Assembly (NCBI GenBank): GCA_963835585.1
Contig: CAWIGF010000001.1
Span: forward strand, 186,001-250,000
Length of the DNA: 64,000 nt
Origin: UBA10107 sp963835585
GTDB lineage: Archaea; Nanobdellota; Nanobdellia; Woesearchaeales; UBA10107
Direction: 5' to 3'
Part shown: positions 33,146-42,117 of the stretch, in pieces
How the letters are laid out: each line of letters opens with the position of its first letter
Position numbering within the stretch: position 1 is the stretch's first letter
The notes under the pieces: generated by a model
Databases searched by the model: none
Told to the model about the DNA's origin: nothing
What the model saw: only the letters and a program-made list of their open reading frames with translations
Program-made: the position numbers and the translations under genes

Positions 33146-34522
33146 TTATTTTTTCAACATTTCTCTGAGAATATTCAGTACTTCGCCCGCGGAAGCAGTT
33201 CCTCTGCTCTTTTTCATGGCCGCTCCGACAAGGAAATTGATAGCTTTTTCGTTTCCTGATTTCACGTCCGCAACTACTGCTGGATTTTCTTTCACGACCT
33301 GACCGCATATCTCATCCAAAGCGCTGCTATTTCCCATTAGTTCTAATTTATTATCTCTCACGTATTTCTCGACATCAAATAACTTCAATCCTAACTCATT
33401 CATTATCTTTTGGCCGACCTTTTCCGTTATTTTCTTGTTTTGGATTAAATTAAGTAGAGGAATAAGCTCTTTTTCTGATATTTTCATCTGATCGAGTTCG
33501 AGTTTATTGTAATTCGCGATTCTTACAAATTCTCTTCTAAGCCATCTGGCAGCCAGCACAGGATTTACTTTCTTAGATATTTTCTCAAACAGTTCAGCTA
33601 AAATAATCTCGCTTGCCAAAACCTCAGCATCTTCCTTTTCAATTCCAATTTTTTCGTATTTCTTTATTTTTTCATCTGGCCTTTCGGGCAATTTTGCCTT
33701 TAATCCTTTAATGTAATCATCTTTCAATTCAATCACAGGTAGATCTGGTTCTGGAATGAACATGTAGTCCATTGCTTGCTCCTTTGAACGCATGAAATGT
33801 GTTTCGTTGTTTGCTTCGTCCCATGCTCTCGTGTGCTGTGAAACTTTTTCTCCGCTAGCTACAACCTTCTGCTGCCTTTTGTCTTCGACATGGATTACTT
33901 TAACTATGCTTGAAAATGAATTGACGTTCTTTACTTCAACTCTTGGATGCCCTTCGATGGAAACATTCACGTCCGCCTTGACTCCTGCTTCCTTGTGTAT
34001 GGCCTTTATGTATGAAAGAGTCGTCATCAATTTCTTTAACCAGATCTCGACCTGTTCTGCGCTTGTGAAATCAGGATCTGTGACAATTTCTATCAAAGGC
34101 AATCCACATCTGTTGTAGTCGACGAATCCTGTAGTTGGTTCATATCTTGCAGGATCCTCTTCAAGGTGGACTTGCTGTATTCCTATTCCCAAAAAACTTC
34201 CTTTTATTCCAACTGGCATCGAATAAGAACCCGACATCGTTTTTTGATAGCCATTCGGTAAATCAGGATATGAATAATGTTTCCTTTGAAACATAAGAAC
34301 AGGAGAAATCTCACAGCCAAGCATCAAACCTATTTCAACAGCCTTATCAACCGCTTCCTTATTCGGCAACATCGGCTTTGAACCTGGATTCGCTGTGCAG
34401 ATTGGACAAACACAGGTGTTTGGCGCAGAATCCTCGGAAGGAATGCAACATTCACAGAACAACTTCTTTTTTGTTTGCTCCATGAAGAGGTAACCATGAC
34501 ACTCTATGCCTATTTTTACCAT
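33146..34522 (-). CDS. gatB: Asp/Glu-tRNA amidotransferase subunit B
   Basis: GatB of the GatCAB complex (458 aa), which phosphorylates and amidates misacylated tRNA. Seen: IGIECHGYLFMEQTKKKLFC with the CPIC zinc cysteines after it, FQRKHYSYPDLPNGYQ, LPLIEIVTDPDF, VKADVNVSI, and FIPEPDLPVIEL; the C-terminal YqeY-like tail (from about 300) is complete. It is encoded directly after AspRS and downstream of gatA on the same strand. In archaea GatCAB usually makes Asn-tRNA(Asn). Confidence 0.96.
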   Translation of the reverse strand: MVKIGIECHGYLFMEQTKKKLFCECCIPSEDSAPNTCVCPICTANPGSKPMLPNKEAVDKAVEIGLMLGCEISPVLMFQRKHYSYPDLPNGYQKTMSGSYSMPVGIKGSFLGIGIQQVHLEEDPARYEPTTGFVDYNRCGLPLIEIVTDPDFTSAEQVEIWLKKLMTTLSYIKAIHKEAGVKADVNVSIEGHPRVEVKNVNSFSSIVKVIHVEDKRQQKVVASGEKVSQHTRAWDEANNETHFMRSKEQAMDYMFIPEPDLPVIELKDDYIKGLKAKLPERPDEKIKKYEKIGIEKEDAEVLASEIILAELFEKISKKVNPVLAARWLRREFVRIANYNKLELDQMKISEKELIPLLNLIQNKKITEKVGQKIMNELGLKLFDVEKYVRDNKLELMGNSSALDEICGQVVKENPAVVADVKSGNEKAINFLVGAAMKKSRGTASAGEVLNILREMLKK

Positions 34523-36259
34523 TTACTTCTTGCCTTCTTTCTTCTCAACTTTCAACTTCAAAATTTTCAGATCTTTTTCATTCAACTCCGAAGGACAGCC
34601 ATCCATTGGGCACTCTGCACTTTTATTTTTTGGGAAAGCGATAAATTCACGTATATCATTCGTTCCACACATCAACGAAACCAACCTGTCAAAGCCGAAC
34701 GCAAAACCTCCATGGATTGGACCCCCATAACGGTAAGCCTCAAGCATGAAACCGAATTTTGACTTGGCTTCTTCCATGCTCATCCCAATAATTTTGAAAA
34801 CTCTTTGCTGTATTTCTGGCTGTGTTATTCGAATGGAACCAGAACCAAGTTCGATTCCGTTCAAAACCAAATCATACAAATCAGCATAAACTTTTCCAGG
34901 ATCCTTTTCCATAAACATCAAGTGCTCTTTTTTAGGCATCGCGAATGGATTGTGCTTGAATTCCCATTTGTCCTCTCCGAATTCGAACATTGGGAAGTCG
35001 ACAACCCAGCAGAACTTGAAATCATTGGGCTTAATCAGCTCTAAGTCATTTCCCAACTTGTTTCTTAATTTTCCAAGGAGCTCAGCGGCTTTTTCTTTTT
35101 TGTCAGCTGAAAAGAACAATATCCCTCCATCTATTTTAGTCGCTTTCATCAATTCTTTTTGAACTTCTGGTTTGAAATACTTGACAATCGAACTTTCAAG
35201 TTTATCTCCTGCGACTCTCATCCATGCCAGGCCCTTTCCGCCGTTTTCTTTCACCCATTCTATCAACTTGTCTATCTCCCCTCGGCTCATATCTTTTGGG
35301 CACGGAAGGCATTTTACTGTTTCGGCTTCCTTGAAAACTGAAAAATCAGATGTGTGAGCAATTTTAGTAACATCAACCAATTCCAAACCAAATCTTAAGT
35401 CTGGTTTATCACAACCATATTTTTCCATGGACTCGTCATATGTGATTATGGGGAATTTGGGAAGATCGATGCTCATTATTTTCTTGAAGACATCTTTCGT
35501 CATTCCTTCAAGAATTTCTAAGACATCTTTTTGCTCGACGAAGGACATTTCAAGGTCTATTTGTGTGAATTCTGGCTGCCTATCAGCGCGAAGATCCTCA
35601 TCCCTTAAACATTTTGCAATTTGATAATATCTATCTAGTCCACCGACCATAAGCATCTGCTTGTAAATCTGGGGGCTCTGTGGCAAAGCATAGAATTTTC
35701 CAGGATTTACCCTTGAAGGGACAACATAGTCCCTTGCTCCTTCAGGTGTTGATGCGATAAGCATTGGCGTCTCTACTTCAAGAAATCCATTTGAATTGAA
35801 ATAACCCCTAACTACCTGAGCGACTTGATGCCTTAACGCTAAATTGCGTTGCATGCTTGGTCTTCTCAAATCCAGATATCTATATTTCAGTCTTATCTCC
35901 TCATTAGCAGTGATTCTATCATCGATTTCCAGAGGAGGAACATCCGCTTTATTGATGATGTGCAAATCAGAAATTACAACCTCTATTTCACCCGTCGTTA
36001 AATTCTTATTTACCATATCAGGGGCTCTTGCAATAATATTGCCAGAAACTTGTATGCAGTCTTCCCTTCTTAATTTGGAAGCTTCATTGAAAACTTTGGA
36101 ATTTGGATTAAAGACAATCTGCGTCAAGCCATATCTGTCCCTTAAATCAATAAACACAATGCCGCCATGGTCTCTTCTGCTTTGAACCCATCCGCAAAGA
36201 GTTGTTTTTTTGCCTATGGAAGCTTTCTTCAATTCCCCACAAGTATGTGTCCTTAACAT
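34523..36259 (-). CDS. aspS: Aspartyl-tRNA synthetase, bacterial type
   Basis: A 578-aa class II synthetase started at MLRTHTCGEL (36259). Seen: N-terminal OB fold (CGWVQSRRDHGGIVFIDLRD), motif 2 IAKCLRDEDLRADRQPEFTQ, the bacterial DLRFGLEL block followed by a GAD insertion domain, motif-3 region GFAFGFDRLVSLMCG, and the end block DIREFIAFPKNK. Archaeal AspRS is about 430 aa and lacks the GAD insertion; this is clearly the bacterial type, so gene transfer is inferred. Next to gatB, it is probably non-discriminating, supplying Asp-tRNA(Asn). Confidence 0.95.
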   Translation of the reverse strand: MLRTHTCGELKKASIGKKTTLCGWVQSRRDHGGIVFIDLRDRYGLTQIVFNPNSKVFNEASKLRREDCIQVSGNIIARAPDMVNKNLTTGEIEVVISDLHIINKADVPPLEIDDRITANEEIRLKYRYLDLRRPSMQRNLALRHQVAQVVRGYFNSNGFLEVETPMLIASTPEGARDYVVPSRVNPGKFYALPQSPQIYKQMLMVGGLDRYYQIAKCLRDEDLRADRQPEFTQIDLEMSFVEQKDVLEILEGMTKDVFKKIMSIDLPKFPIITYDESMEKYGCDKPDLRFGLELVDVTKIAHTSDFSVFKEAETVKCLPCPKDMSRGEIDKLIEWVKENGGKGLAWMRVAGDKLESSIVKYFKPEVQKELMKATKIDGGILFFSADKKEKAAELLGKLRNKLGNDLELIKPNDFKFCWVVDFPMFEFGEDKWEFKHNPFAMPKKEHLMFMEKDPGKVYADLYDLVLNGIELGSGSIRITQPEIQQRVFKIIGMSMEEAKSKFGFMLEAYRYGGPIHGGFAFGFDRLVSLMCGTNDIREFIAFPKNKSAECPMDGCPSELNEKDLKILKLKVEKKEGKK

Positions 36260-36328
36260 GTCAAGTGTATTAAGAAGGCAATTTATAAAGGTTTTGAGAC
36301 AATACACCCAGTCGCATATTTTTCTGAT

Positions 36329-37465
36329 TTATGAGATTTTTAAGTCCTTCTTCTTGTAGTTTTTCAGGAAATTCTCTTTGTATTTGTTGAATCTTTTATT
36401 TTTTATTGCGATCCTTGCTTCTTTCAGCATGTTTTGGATGAAATAAATATTATGATAAGTCAGATAATGATAGACAGTATACTCATTCAATTTCCATAGA
36501 TGACGTAGAAATGCTCGTGAAAATGTTTTGCAGACATAACATGAGCAATCACCGTCCAAAGGACCTTGTTCCTCTGCATGCGTCCCTTTGTCAAGTTTCA
36601 AAAGTCCCTTTTTCGTAAATATGGCAGCATGCCTCGCATTCTGAGTCGGAAATTTAGAATCCAAACAATCTATTCCATGTGAAATCGCATCTAAAATATC
36701 AACAGGATCTCCGATACCCATCAAATATCTTGGTTTTTTGGAATCAAGGAATTTCTCAGTATAATCTACAACTGAATATGACTGCTTTTTCGTCTCACCC
36801 ATACCCAAACCACCGATTGCGTATCCATCAAAATTTAATTTTGCGATGTCAGAAGCGGATTGCTTTCGTAATTTTCTATCAAGTCCTCCTTGGGCAATCC
36901 CAAATAATAGCTGATGTGACTTTAACTTTTTTTTCAATTCATCATGATGAATCTTGCATCTTTTTGCCCATATCGATGTCCTTCGCGTTGCATCCTCAAT
37001 GATTTTTTTTGAATCCTTGACGGGATGCGGCATATGATCAAGACACATGGCGACATCTGAACCAAGTTCTAATTGTATTTCCATGCACCTTTCAGGAGTC
37101 AGTGTTATTTTTTGTTTTGTGAATGGATTTTTGAAATGAACCGCCTTGTCATCTATTGAAATAAATAGGCTTGGACTTGCCATCTGGAATCCTCCAGAAT
37201 CCGTGAATTGAATGCCATTCCATTTCGTGAAATTATGCAAACCACTAAACTTTTTTATGAAATTGACACCTGGCTTAAAAGAAAGAATCATCGCATTCGA
37301 AATGACGGCCTGGACTCCTGCCTCGTGCAAATCCATCGGGGACATGAACTTGACTGTTCCCTTTGTCGCGACGGGCATGAAGAAAGGTGTTTCTGCTCTT
37401 ATATTTCCTATTTTGAGAATGCCTGTTCTGGCACGACCATCTGTTGCTGCTATCTTGAACGTCAT
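36329..37465 (-). CDS. tgt: tRNA-guanine transglycosylase, bacterial/eukaryotic type
   Basis: A 378-aa TGT. Seen: ETPFFMPVATKGTVKFMSP, FTDSGGFQM, a LLFGIAQGGL ... AIGGLGMGE core, GIDCLDSKFPTQNARHAAIF with the catalytic Asp, and a CSCYVC zinc site followed by FSRAFLRHL. These match the single-domain bacterial/eukaryotic enzyme acting at anticodon position 34. The archaeal TGT acting at position 15 carries extra C-terminal PUA domains, absent here. It overlaps the MBL hydrolase gene start-to-stop. Confidence 0.92.
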   Translation of the reverse strand: MTFKIAATDGRARTGILKIGNIRAETPFFMPVATKGTVKFMSPMDLHEAGVQAVISNAMILSFKPGVNFIKKFSGLHNFTKWNGIQFTDSGGFQMASPSLFISIDDKAVHFKNPFTKQKITLTPERCMEIQLELGSDVAMCLDHMPHPVKDSKKIIEDATRRTSIWAKRCKIHHDELKKKLKSHQLLFGIAQGGLDRKLRKQSASDIAKLNFDGYAIGGLGMGETKKQSYSVVDYTEKFLDSKKPRYLMGIGDPVDILDAISHGIDCLDSKFPTQNARHAAIFTKKGLLKLDKGTHAEEQGPLDGDCSCYVCKTFSRAFLRHLWKLNEYTVYHYLTYHNIYFIQNMLKEARIAIKNKRFNKYKENFLKNYKKKDLKIS

Positions 37466-38094
37466 AGTATTATGACTTCGCTTCCTTGAACCAGAGACTT
37501 GAATGTTTCTGCATCCTGTTGTGTTCCGATGATTGCACCGTAATGTATAGGAATAGCAACCTTTGGCTTCAGAAGATTCACGAGTTGTGCAGCTTCTTGT
37601 GCACTCATAACGTAATGCCCAGATACCGGAACGAACATTATGTCCAGACCACGCAGATTTTTCATTTCAGGGATAACATCTGAATCTCCTGGGTGATAAA
37701 TTAGCTTTCCATCTATTCTCACAACAAAACCAACCCATTGATTATCCTTCAGATGAAACTGTGATTTGAGATTGTATGCAGGAACAACCTGAACGTCGCA
37801 ATGCGGAAGCCTGAACGAATCTCCGGGCTTAACTAACTTGACTTCCTTTATGGGTAATCCTGCAACTTTGCTCTGGCAATCCGGAACGGTTATTATTACC
37901 GTATCTGATTTTATTATCTTCCTTATGTCTGCAACAGAACAATGATCGTAATGCTCGTGAGTTATGAATATATAATCGGCTCTTTCAGTTGCCTGCAATT
38001 GGAAAGGGTCAAAATAAATCACCTTTCCGCTACTTGTTATTATTTTTATGCAAGAATGTGCCGGTTTTGATACTTCAAGTCCTTGAATTTGCAT
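37462..38094 (-). CDS. MBL-fold metal-dependent hydrolase (UPF0173/UlaG-like)
   Basis: A 210-aa metallo-beta-lactamase-fold protein. Seen: THEHYDHCS (HxHxDH metal site), a HPGDSD block, and a final PIHYG His motif. It resembles the short UPF0173/UlaG-type hydrolases of unknown substrate. It lies between gatA and tgt in the same run, overlapping tgt by 4 bp. The catalytic metal ligands appear complete. Confidence 0.9.
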   Translation of the reverse strand: MQIQGLEVSKPAHSCIKIITSSGKVIYFDPFQLQATERADYIFITHEHYDHCSVADIRKIIKSDTVIITVPDCQSKVAGLPIKEVKLVKPGDSFRLPHCDVQVVPAYNLKSQFHLKDNQWVGFVVRIDGKLIYHPGDSDVIPEMKNLRGLDIMFVPVSGHYVMSAQEAAQLVNLLKPKVAIPIHYGAIIGTQQDAETFKSLVQGSEVIIL

Positions 38095-38118
38095 AATTAG
38101 TAATCCTCTTTCCTAACT

Positions 38119-39468
38119 TTACTTTTCATAAAAAATTTCCATTAAACTTAACAACCTTTCCTCATCAAATGCTTTGGCAAATATCTGCAAACCAACAGGA
38201 ACTCCGTCAATTGTTCCCGCGGGAACGACTCCTGCACAAATTCCAGCCAAATTCGCAGGAATAGTGTAAGCATCGAATGCATACTCAGCCTTTAGATCTA
38301 ATCTTTCTCCTAATTTATTTGGAAGCATAGGTGTTGTCGGCAGAATAATGAAGTCAACGCTGCCAAATGCATTATTGATGGTCTTCGCAATCAATTCTTT
38401 TGCCTGCAATGCCTTTCGATAATATCTACCTCCATGTTCTGCCCTTGAAATTTCCTTTCCACCGAGTATCCTTCGCAAAACCTCTTCAGAGCAACTTTCT
38501 TCAATCTTCTTTCCATATTTTCTCCCATCGAACTTTCTAGTTCCGGAGAACAATTCAACATACACAATAGGATAATAAGTCTGAATTGAAAGTTCGACGT
38601 TGGGAAGATGCACAGATTCTATCTTTGAATTTGTTTTCTTAGTGATTTCTTCTGCTTTTTTCTTTATCAACTCGTAAATTCTCTTATCCTGGCATAGTAT
38701 CTCGAATTCCTCGCTCACACCTATTTTTAGATTTTTTAATTGCTTGAATTCAGAATAATGAACGACAGGTCTCTCATAAGTAATAGGGTCTTTAGGCGAA
38801 TAACCAGAGATTACTTCCATCATCAATGCAGTCCCATAGACATCGTTGCATAAAACGCCAATCTGATCCAAACTCATGCTCAAATCAATTAATCCATATC
38901 TTGAGACTCTGCCATAACTTGGTTTTATTCCTACCACGCCGCAATGCGATGCTGGGTTCCTTATAGAACCGCCCGTGTCTGTTCCTAATGCGATGTCACA
39001 CATCTCTGCGGCAACTGCCGCTGCTGACCCTGAACTTGAACCGCCGGGAACTCTGTCGCATTTCGGATTTTTTGTAGGCCCAAACATCGAGCTTCCTCCT
39101 GTTGAACCGCATGCGAAACAATCCATATTTGTTATTCCTATAATAATTCCATCTTCCTTCTTTATTTTTTCAACAACATCAGCATTATATGTTCCATAAT
39201 AATTTTCAAGTGTTTTTGATGCGCATGAAATGGGCATACCCTTCACATTAATGCACGCCTTGACAGCGATTGCCAATCCTGCCAACTTTCCCTTATTTTT
39301 CTTTGCATCCACTAATTTTGCCTGCTCAATTGCTTCCTTTTCTGCGACATACAAAAATGCGTTTATGTCCTTGTTCTTTTTCTTGATTGCTTCCAGAAAT
39401 TTCTTTATGTTATCAACTGATGAGAGCTTTCTAGATTTTATTTCTAAAAGTTTTGATTTGATGTTCAT
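38119..39468 (-). CDS. gatA: Asp/Glu-tRNA amidotransferase subunit A
   Basis: A 449-aa amidase-signature enzyme, the glutaminase subunit of GatCAB. Seen: the catalytic Ser-cisSer-Lys set (Lys in LAIAVKACINVKG, then GGSSSGSAAAVAAE and TDTGGSIRNPA) and PSYGRVSRYGLI. The start overlaps the malic enzyme stop. With GatB and a GatC-like gene in the same run it completes GatCAB. Length is slightly short but all catalytic motifs are present. Confidence 0.96.
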   Translation of the reverse strand: MNIKSKLLEIKSRKLSSVDNIKKFLEAIKKKNKDINAFLYVAEKEAIEQAKLVDAKKNKGKLAGLAIAVKACINVKGMPISCASKTLENYYGTYNADVVEKIKKEDGIIIGITNMDCFACGSTGGSSMFGPTKNPKCDRVPGGSSSGSAAAVAAEMCDIALGTDTGGSIRNPASHCGVVGIKPSYGRVSRYGLIDLSMSLDQIGVLCNDVYGTALMMEVISGYSPKDPITYERPVVHYSEFKQLKNLKIGVSEEFEILCQDKRIYELIKKKAEEITKKTNSKIESVHLPNVELSIQTYYPIVYVELFSGTRKFDGRKYGKKIEESCSEEVLRRILGGKEISRAEHGGRYYRKALQAKELIAKTINNAFGSVDFIILPTTPMLPNKLGERLDLKAEYAFDAYTIPANLAGICAGVVPAGTIDGVPVGLQIFAKAFDEERLLSLMEIFYEK

Positions 39469-40616
39469 TCTTGTGAAGCCTCCATAACAGCATCTGCAAC
39501 ATTTTTTGCAACATCCGGATCAAACGGACTTGGTATTATCTTGTCTTCTTTTGGATTCTTGACCATGGCTGCGAGCGCGTATACTGCAGCAATCTTCATT
39601 TTTTCCGTTATTTTCTTCGCTCTGACATCCAACGCCCCCCTAAATACACCAGGGAACGCAAGAACATTATTTATTTGATTTGGAAAATCACTTCTTCCTG
39701 TTGCAATAATTCGGGCCCCTGCCTCCTTCGCATCATTGGGCATTATTTCGGGAACAGGATTTGCCATTGCAAAGATTATCGCGTCTTTGCTCATTGAACT
39801 TACCATTGGTTTTGTAAGCGCGTTCGCAACGCTGACGCCTATAAAAACGTCTGCTTTTTTTATTGCATCATTCAAATTACGCTCATTCGTTTCAAATGCA
39901 ATCTCTTCCTTGTATTCGTTCATATTACTTTTCCTTCCCTTGTATATGACTCCCTCCCTATCACAAAGAATTATTCGCTTTGCACCAAGATATTTTAGCA
40001 TTCTTGCAACCGCAATCCCTGCAGCACCGGCTCCACTCATCACAATCTTGATTTTTGAGATATCTTTTTTCACAATTTTCAAAGCATTCAACAATCCCGC
40101 ACTTACAACGATAGCAGTTCCGTGTTGATCATCGTGGAAAACGGGAATGTCCAGTTCTTTTTTCAACCGATCTTCAACTTCAAAGCACCTCGGAGATGCT
40201 ATGTCCTCGAGATTGATCCCCCCAAAACCAGGAGCAATCATCTTCACTGTTTCAACAATCTTATTTGTTTCTTGCTGTGCAAGGCAAATAGGGAACGCAT
40301 CAACACCTGCAAATTCCTTGAATAATATCACTTTTCCTTCCATGACAGGCAATGCCGCTTCCGGACCAATGTTTCCAAGGCCAAGCACCGCGCTTCCATC
40401 TGTCACTATGGCTACCATATTACCCTTTGAAGTGTAATCGTAAACCAGGTTCTTATCCTTTGCAATAACCATGGACGGCTCTGCGACACCAGGAGTATAT
40501 GCCAGACTTAAATCTTCCTTAGTTTTTAATTTCGGGAACTTACTAACCACAGCAATCTTTCCTTTGTACTCCTTGTGCAACGCAAGGGATCTTTTGCCTA
40601 TTTCATCTGTGCTCAT
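39465..40616 (-). CDS. NAD(P)-dependent malic enzyme
   Basis: A 383-aa malic enzyme that decarboxylates malate to pyruvate. Seen: LAYTPGVAEPS, TDGSAVLGLGNIGPEAALPV, VFHDDQHGTA, the Rossmann motif VMSGAGAAGIAVARML and FAMANPVPEI. It lacks the phosphotransacetylase-like C-terminal domain of the long bacterial MaeB type. It overlaps gatA by 4 bp, an odd pairing for a metabolic gene, probably because of operon drift in a compact genome. Cofactor preference is not evident. Confidence 0.95.
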   Translation of the reverse strand: MSTDEIGKRSLALHKEYKGKIAVVSKFPKLKTKEDLSLAYTPGVAEPSMVIAKDKNLVYDYTSKGNMVAIVTDGSAVLGLGNIGPEAALPVMEGKVILFKEFAGVDAFPICLAQQETNKIVETVKMIAPGFGGINLEDIASPRCFEVEDRLKKELDIPVFHDDQHGTAIVVSAGLLNALKIVKKDISKIKIVMSGAGAAGIAVARMLKYLGAKRIILCDREGVIYKGRKSNMNEYKEEIAFETNERNLNDAIKKADVFIGVSVANALTKPMVSSMSKDAIIFAMANPVPEIMPNDAKEAGARIIATGRSDFPNQINNVLAFPGVFRGALDVRAKKITEKMKIAAVYALAAMVKNPKEDKIIPSPFDPDVAKNVADAVMEASQE

Positions 40617-40641
40617 TTTTTATCAAATATGATAAGAAATC

Positions 40642-40866
40642 CTACCATTGCTTTTTCTCCATTACAAAATAATCGTCCTTAATTTTCGGAGCGTTCTTGA
40701 ATATCCGTTTCCTGAATTCAGATGAGCCCTCACATTCCTTTTTAGGAATCCTGACTTGTTTTTCCCGTTTCGCTCCAAATTTCTCGCTGACCTTGACCTT
40801 ATCCAAAGCAGAAACGAATTCATCCATTATCTTTTTTGCCTGTCCTATAATTTCAGACTCATTCAT
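40642..40866 (-). CDS. Short GatC-like protein
   Basis: A 74-aa protein: an N-terminal helix (QAKKIMDEFVSALDKVKV), a charged middle, and an end block FRKRIFKNAPKIKDDYFV. It resembles proteins annotated as GatC in related small-genome archaea (recall only); the classical GatC N-terminal helices are not all present. It overlaps the translin-like gene upstream and lies in the same run as gatA, aspS and gatB, which otherwise lacks a GatC. Another small helical protein is possible. Confidence 0.55.
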   Translation of the reverse strand: MNESEIIGQAKKIMDEFVSALDKVKVSEKFGAKREKQVRIPKKECEGSSEFRKRIFKNAPKIKDDYFVMEKKQW

Positions 40867-41435
40867 TTTCGCAACTTGACCTGAGCAACTAATTCTTCTA
40901 ATTTTTTGAGATCATATTTGATTCCATCATACTTTCTCCGCAAATCCCCATTTCTGAAATCAAACTGAGAAAGTTCCCAATATAATTCTTCTATGAATTC
41001 CTTGACATCCTGCGCGTTTTTGTAATCGCCTTCGATGACGCCATTGACGGCATTCCTCACTAATTCTCCTGACAAATCGCAAAGACCCAATAAAAATGAC
41101 TCCGCATCGACACCAATTTCTTTATGCGAAGGTATCTTTCCATTTTTGACATACTCATAATAGCAAATCGCCTCAACAAATTCCTGCAAAGCTATTCTTC
41201 TTGAGCCCGAATACTCGAGTTCCGAATCTTCAGAACTTTTGATTATGTTTTTTACCGATTTCTTTATTTCAGCAACAGCACTTTCGGCTTCCTTCATATC
41301 TTTCCTATGGACAGAATAAATGACTTTTTTCGATAACCGAACGATTTCCCGCGACATTGCTATTATATTTTCGCGGACAGCGTCAAAAGACTCCATCTCC
41401 TTACGCATTTCTTCAAAATCCTTTTTATTTAGCAT
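40863..41435 (-). CDS. Translin-family RNA-binding protein
   Basis: A 190-aa all-helical protein of the translin/TRAX family. Seen: SREIVRLSKKVIYSVHRKDM near the N-terminus, GSRRIALQEFVEAICYYEYV, LLGLCDLSGELVRNAVNGV and LYWELSQFDFRNGDLRRKYD, all in family order. Translins bind and, with TRAX, process RNA; archaeal members may do so alone. It is the first gene of the minus-strand run towards gatB, divergent from the membrane-protein trio. Confidence 0.88.
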   Translation of the reverse strand: MLNKKDFEEMRKEMESFDAVRENIIAMSREIVRLSKKVIYSVHRKDMKEAESAVAEIKKSVKNIIKSSEDSELEYSGSRRIALQEFVEAICYYEYVKNGKIPSHKEIGVDAESFLLGLCDLSGELVRNAVNGVIEGDYKNAQDVKEFIEELYWELSQFDFRNGDLRRKYDGIKYDLKKLEELVAQVKLRK

Positions 41436-41519
41436 AGCTTAGATAAAAGCTGAATTTTTTAAAAACTTATGGGTCGAAATCACATAACAGAGACGTTTTA
41501 AAGGCAATGTGACGAAAGC

Positions 41520-41528
41520 TTTATATAC
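41520..41528 (+). promoter_or_regulatory. TATA box of the membrane-protein trio
   Basis: The element TTTATATAC (about 41520-41528) is centred about 27 bp upstream of the ATG at 41551, supporting that start and a leaderless transcript for the three-gene unit. Confidence 0.55.
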
Positions 41529-41550
41529 ACAACTTGCCCATTTAAAAACT

Positions 41551-42114
41551 ATGACTGATAGTGTCCTGAGAGGTGTAATAGACTTCTTTAATAATTTAGG
41601 AATCTATGATGTTGTCCTCCCTTTTCTTCTCATATGGACCGTTGTATTTGCAATCCTAGAAAAGACAAAAATATTTGGAACTGACAAAATAAATGGCCAG
41701 GAATATTCGAAAAAGAGCCTTAATGCAATGATTGCATTTGTCCTTGCACTGATATTTGTTGGTTCATCGCAATTGGTTGCTATAGCAAATCAAGCGCTTG
41801 CGAAAATAGTGCTTCTAATCTTAATCATCATCTGCTTCCTCATTTTGATTGGGACGTTTTTTGGAAAGGAGGAAGTAAAGTTAGACAAGGGACCATTACG
41901 AACTAGCGCAATAGTATTCATTGGAATTGGTGTTTTGCTCATCTTCGCATACCAAGTAGGCTGGTTGACTCCTTCTTGGAATTACTTAGTTGACAATTGG
42001 AACGGGACGGTAGTCGGTGCGATTGGACTCATCCTTTTCATAATCATATTCATGGCGTTCATAACGAGCGAACCAAAAAAAAGTGAATCTGAACCAAAAA
42101 GAGAGGGAGGCTAA
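41551..42114 (+). CDS. Small membrane protein 1 of a pilus-like locus
   Basis: A 187-aa protein (start at 41551, after a TATA box) with about four to five membrane helices. It begins with a short amphipathic segment (RGVIDFFNNLGIYDVVLPF) and has a conserved central IAFVLALIFVGSSQL. The next gene encodes a clear paralogue (DVFLPFILIFAVIFALLQK against DVVLPFLLIWTVVFAILEK). It forms an operon with two further membrane proteins and lies near a secretion ATPase and TadC-like protein. No family name is recognised. Confidence 0.75.
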   Translation: MTDSVLRGVIDFFNNLGIYDVVLPFLLIWTVVFAILEKTKIFGTDKINGQEYSKKSLNAMIAFVLALIFVGSSQLVAIANQALAKIVLLILIIICFLILIGTFFGKEEVKLDKGPLRTSAIVFIGIGVLLIFAYQVGWLTPSWNYLVDNWNGTVVGAIGLILFIIIFMAFITSEPKKSESEPKREGG

Positions 42115-42117
42115 ACA

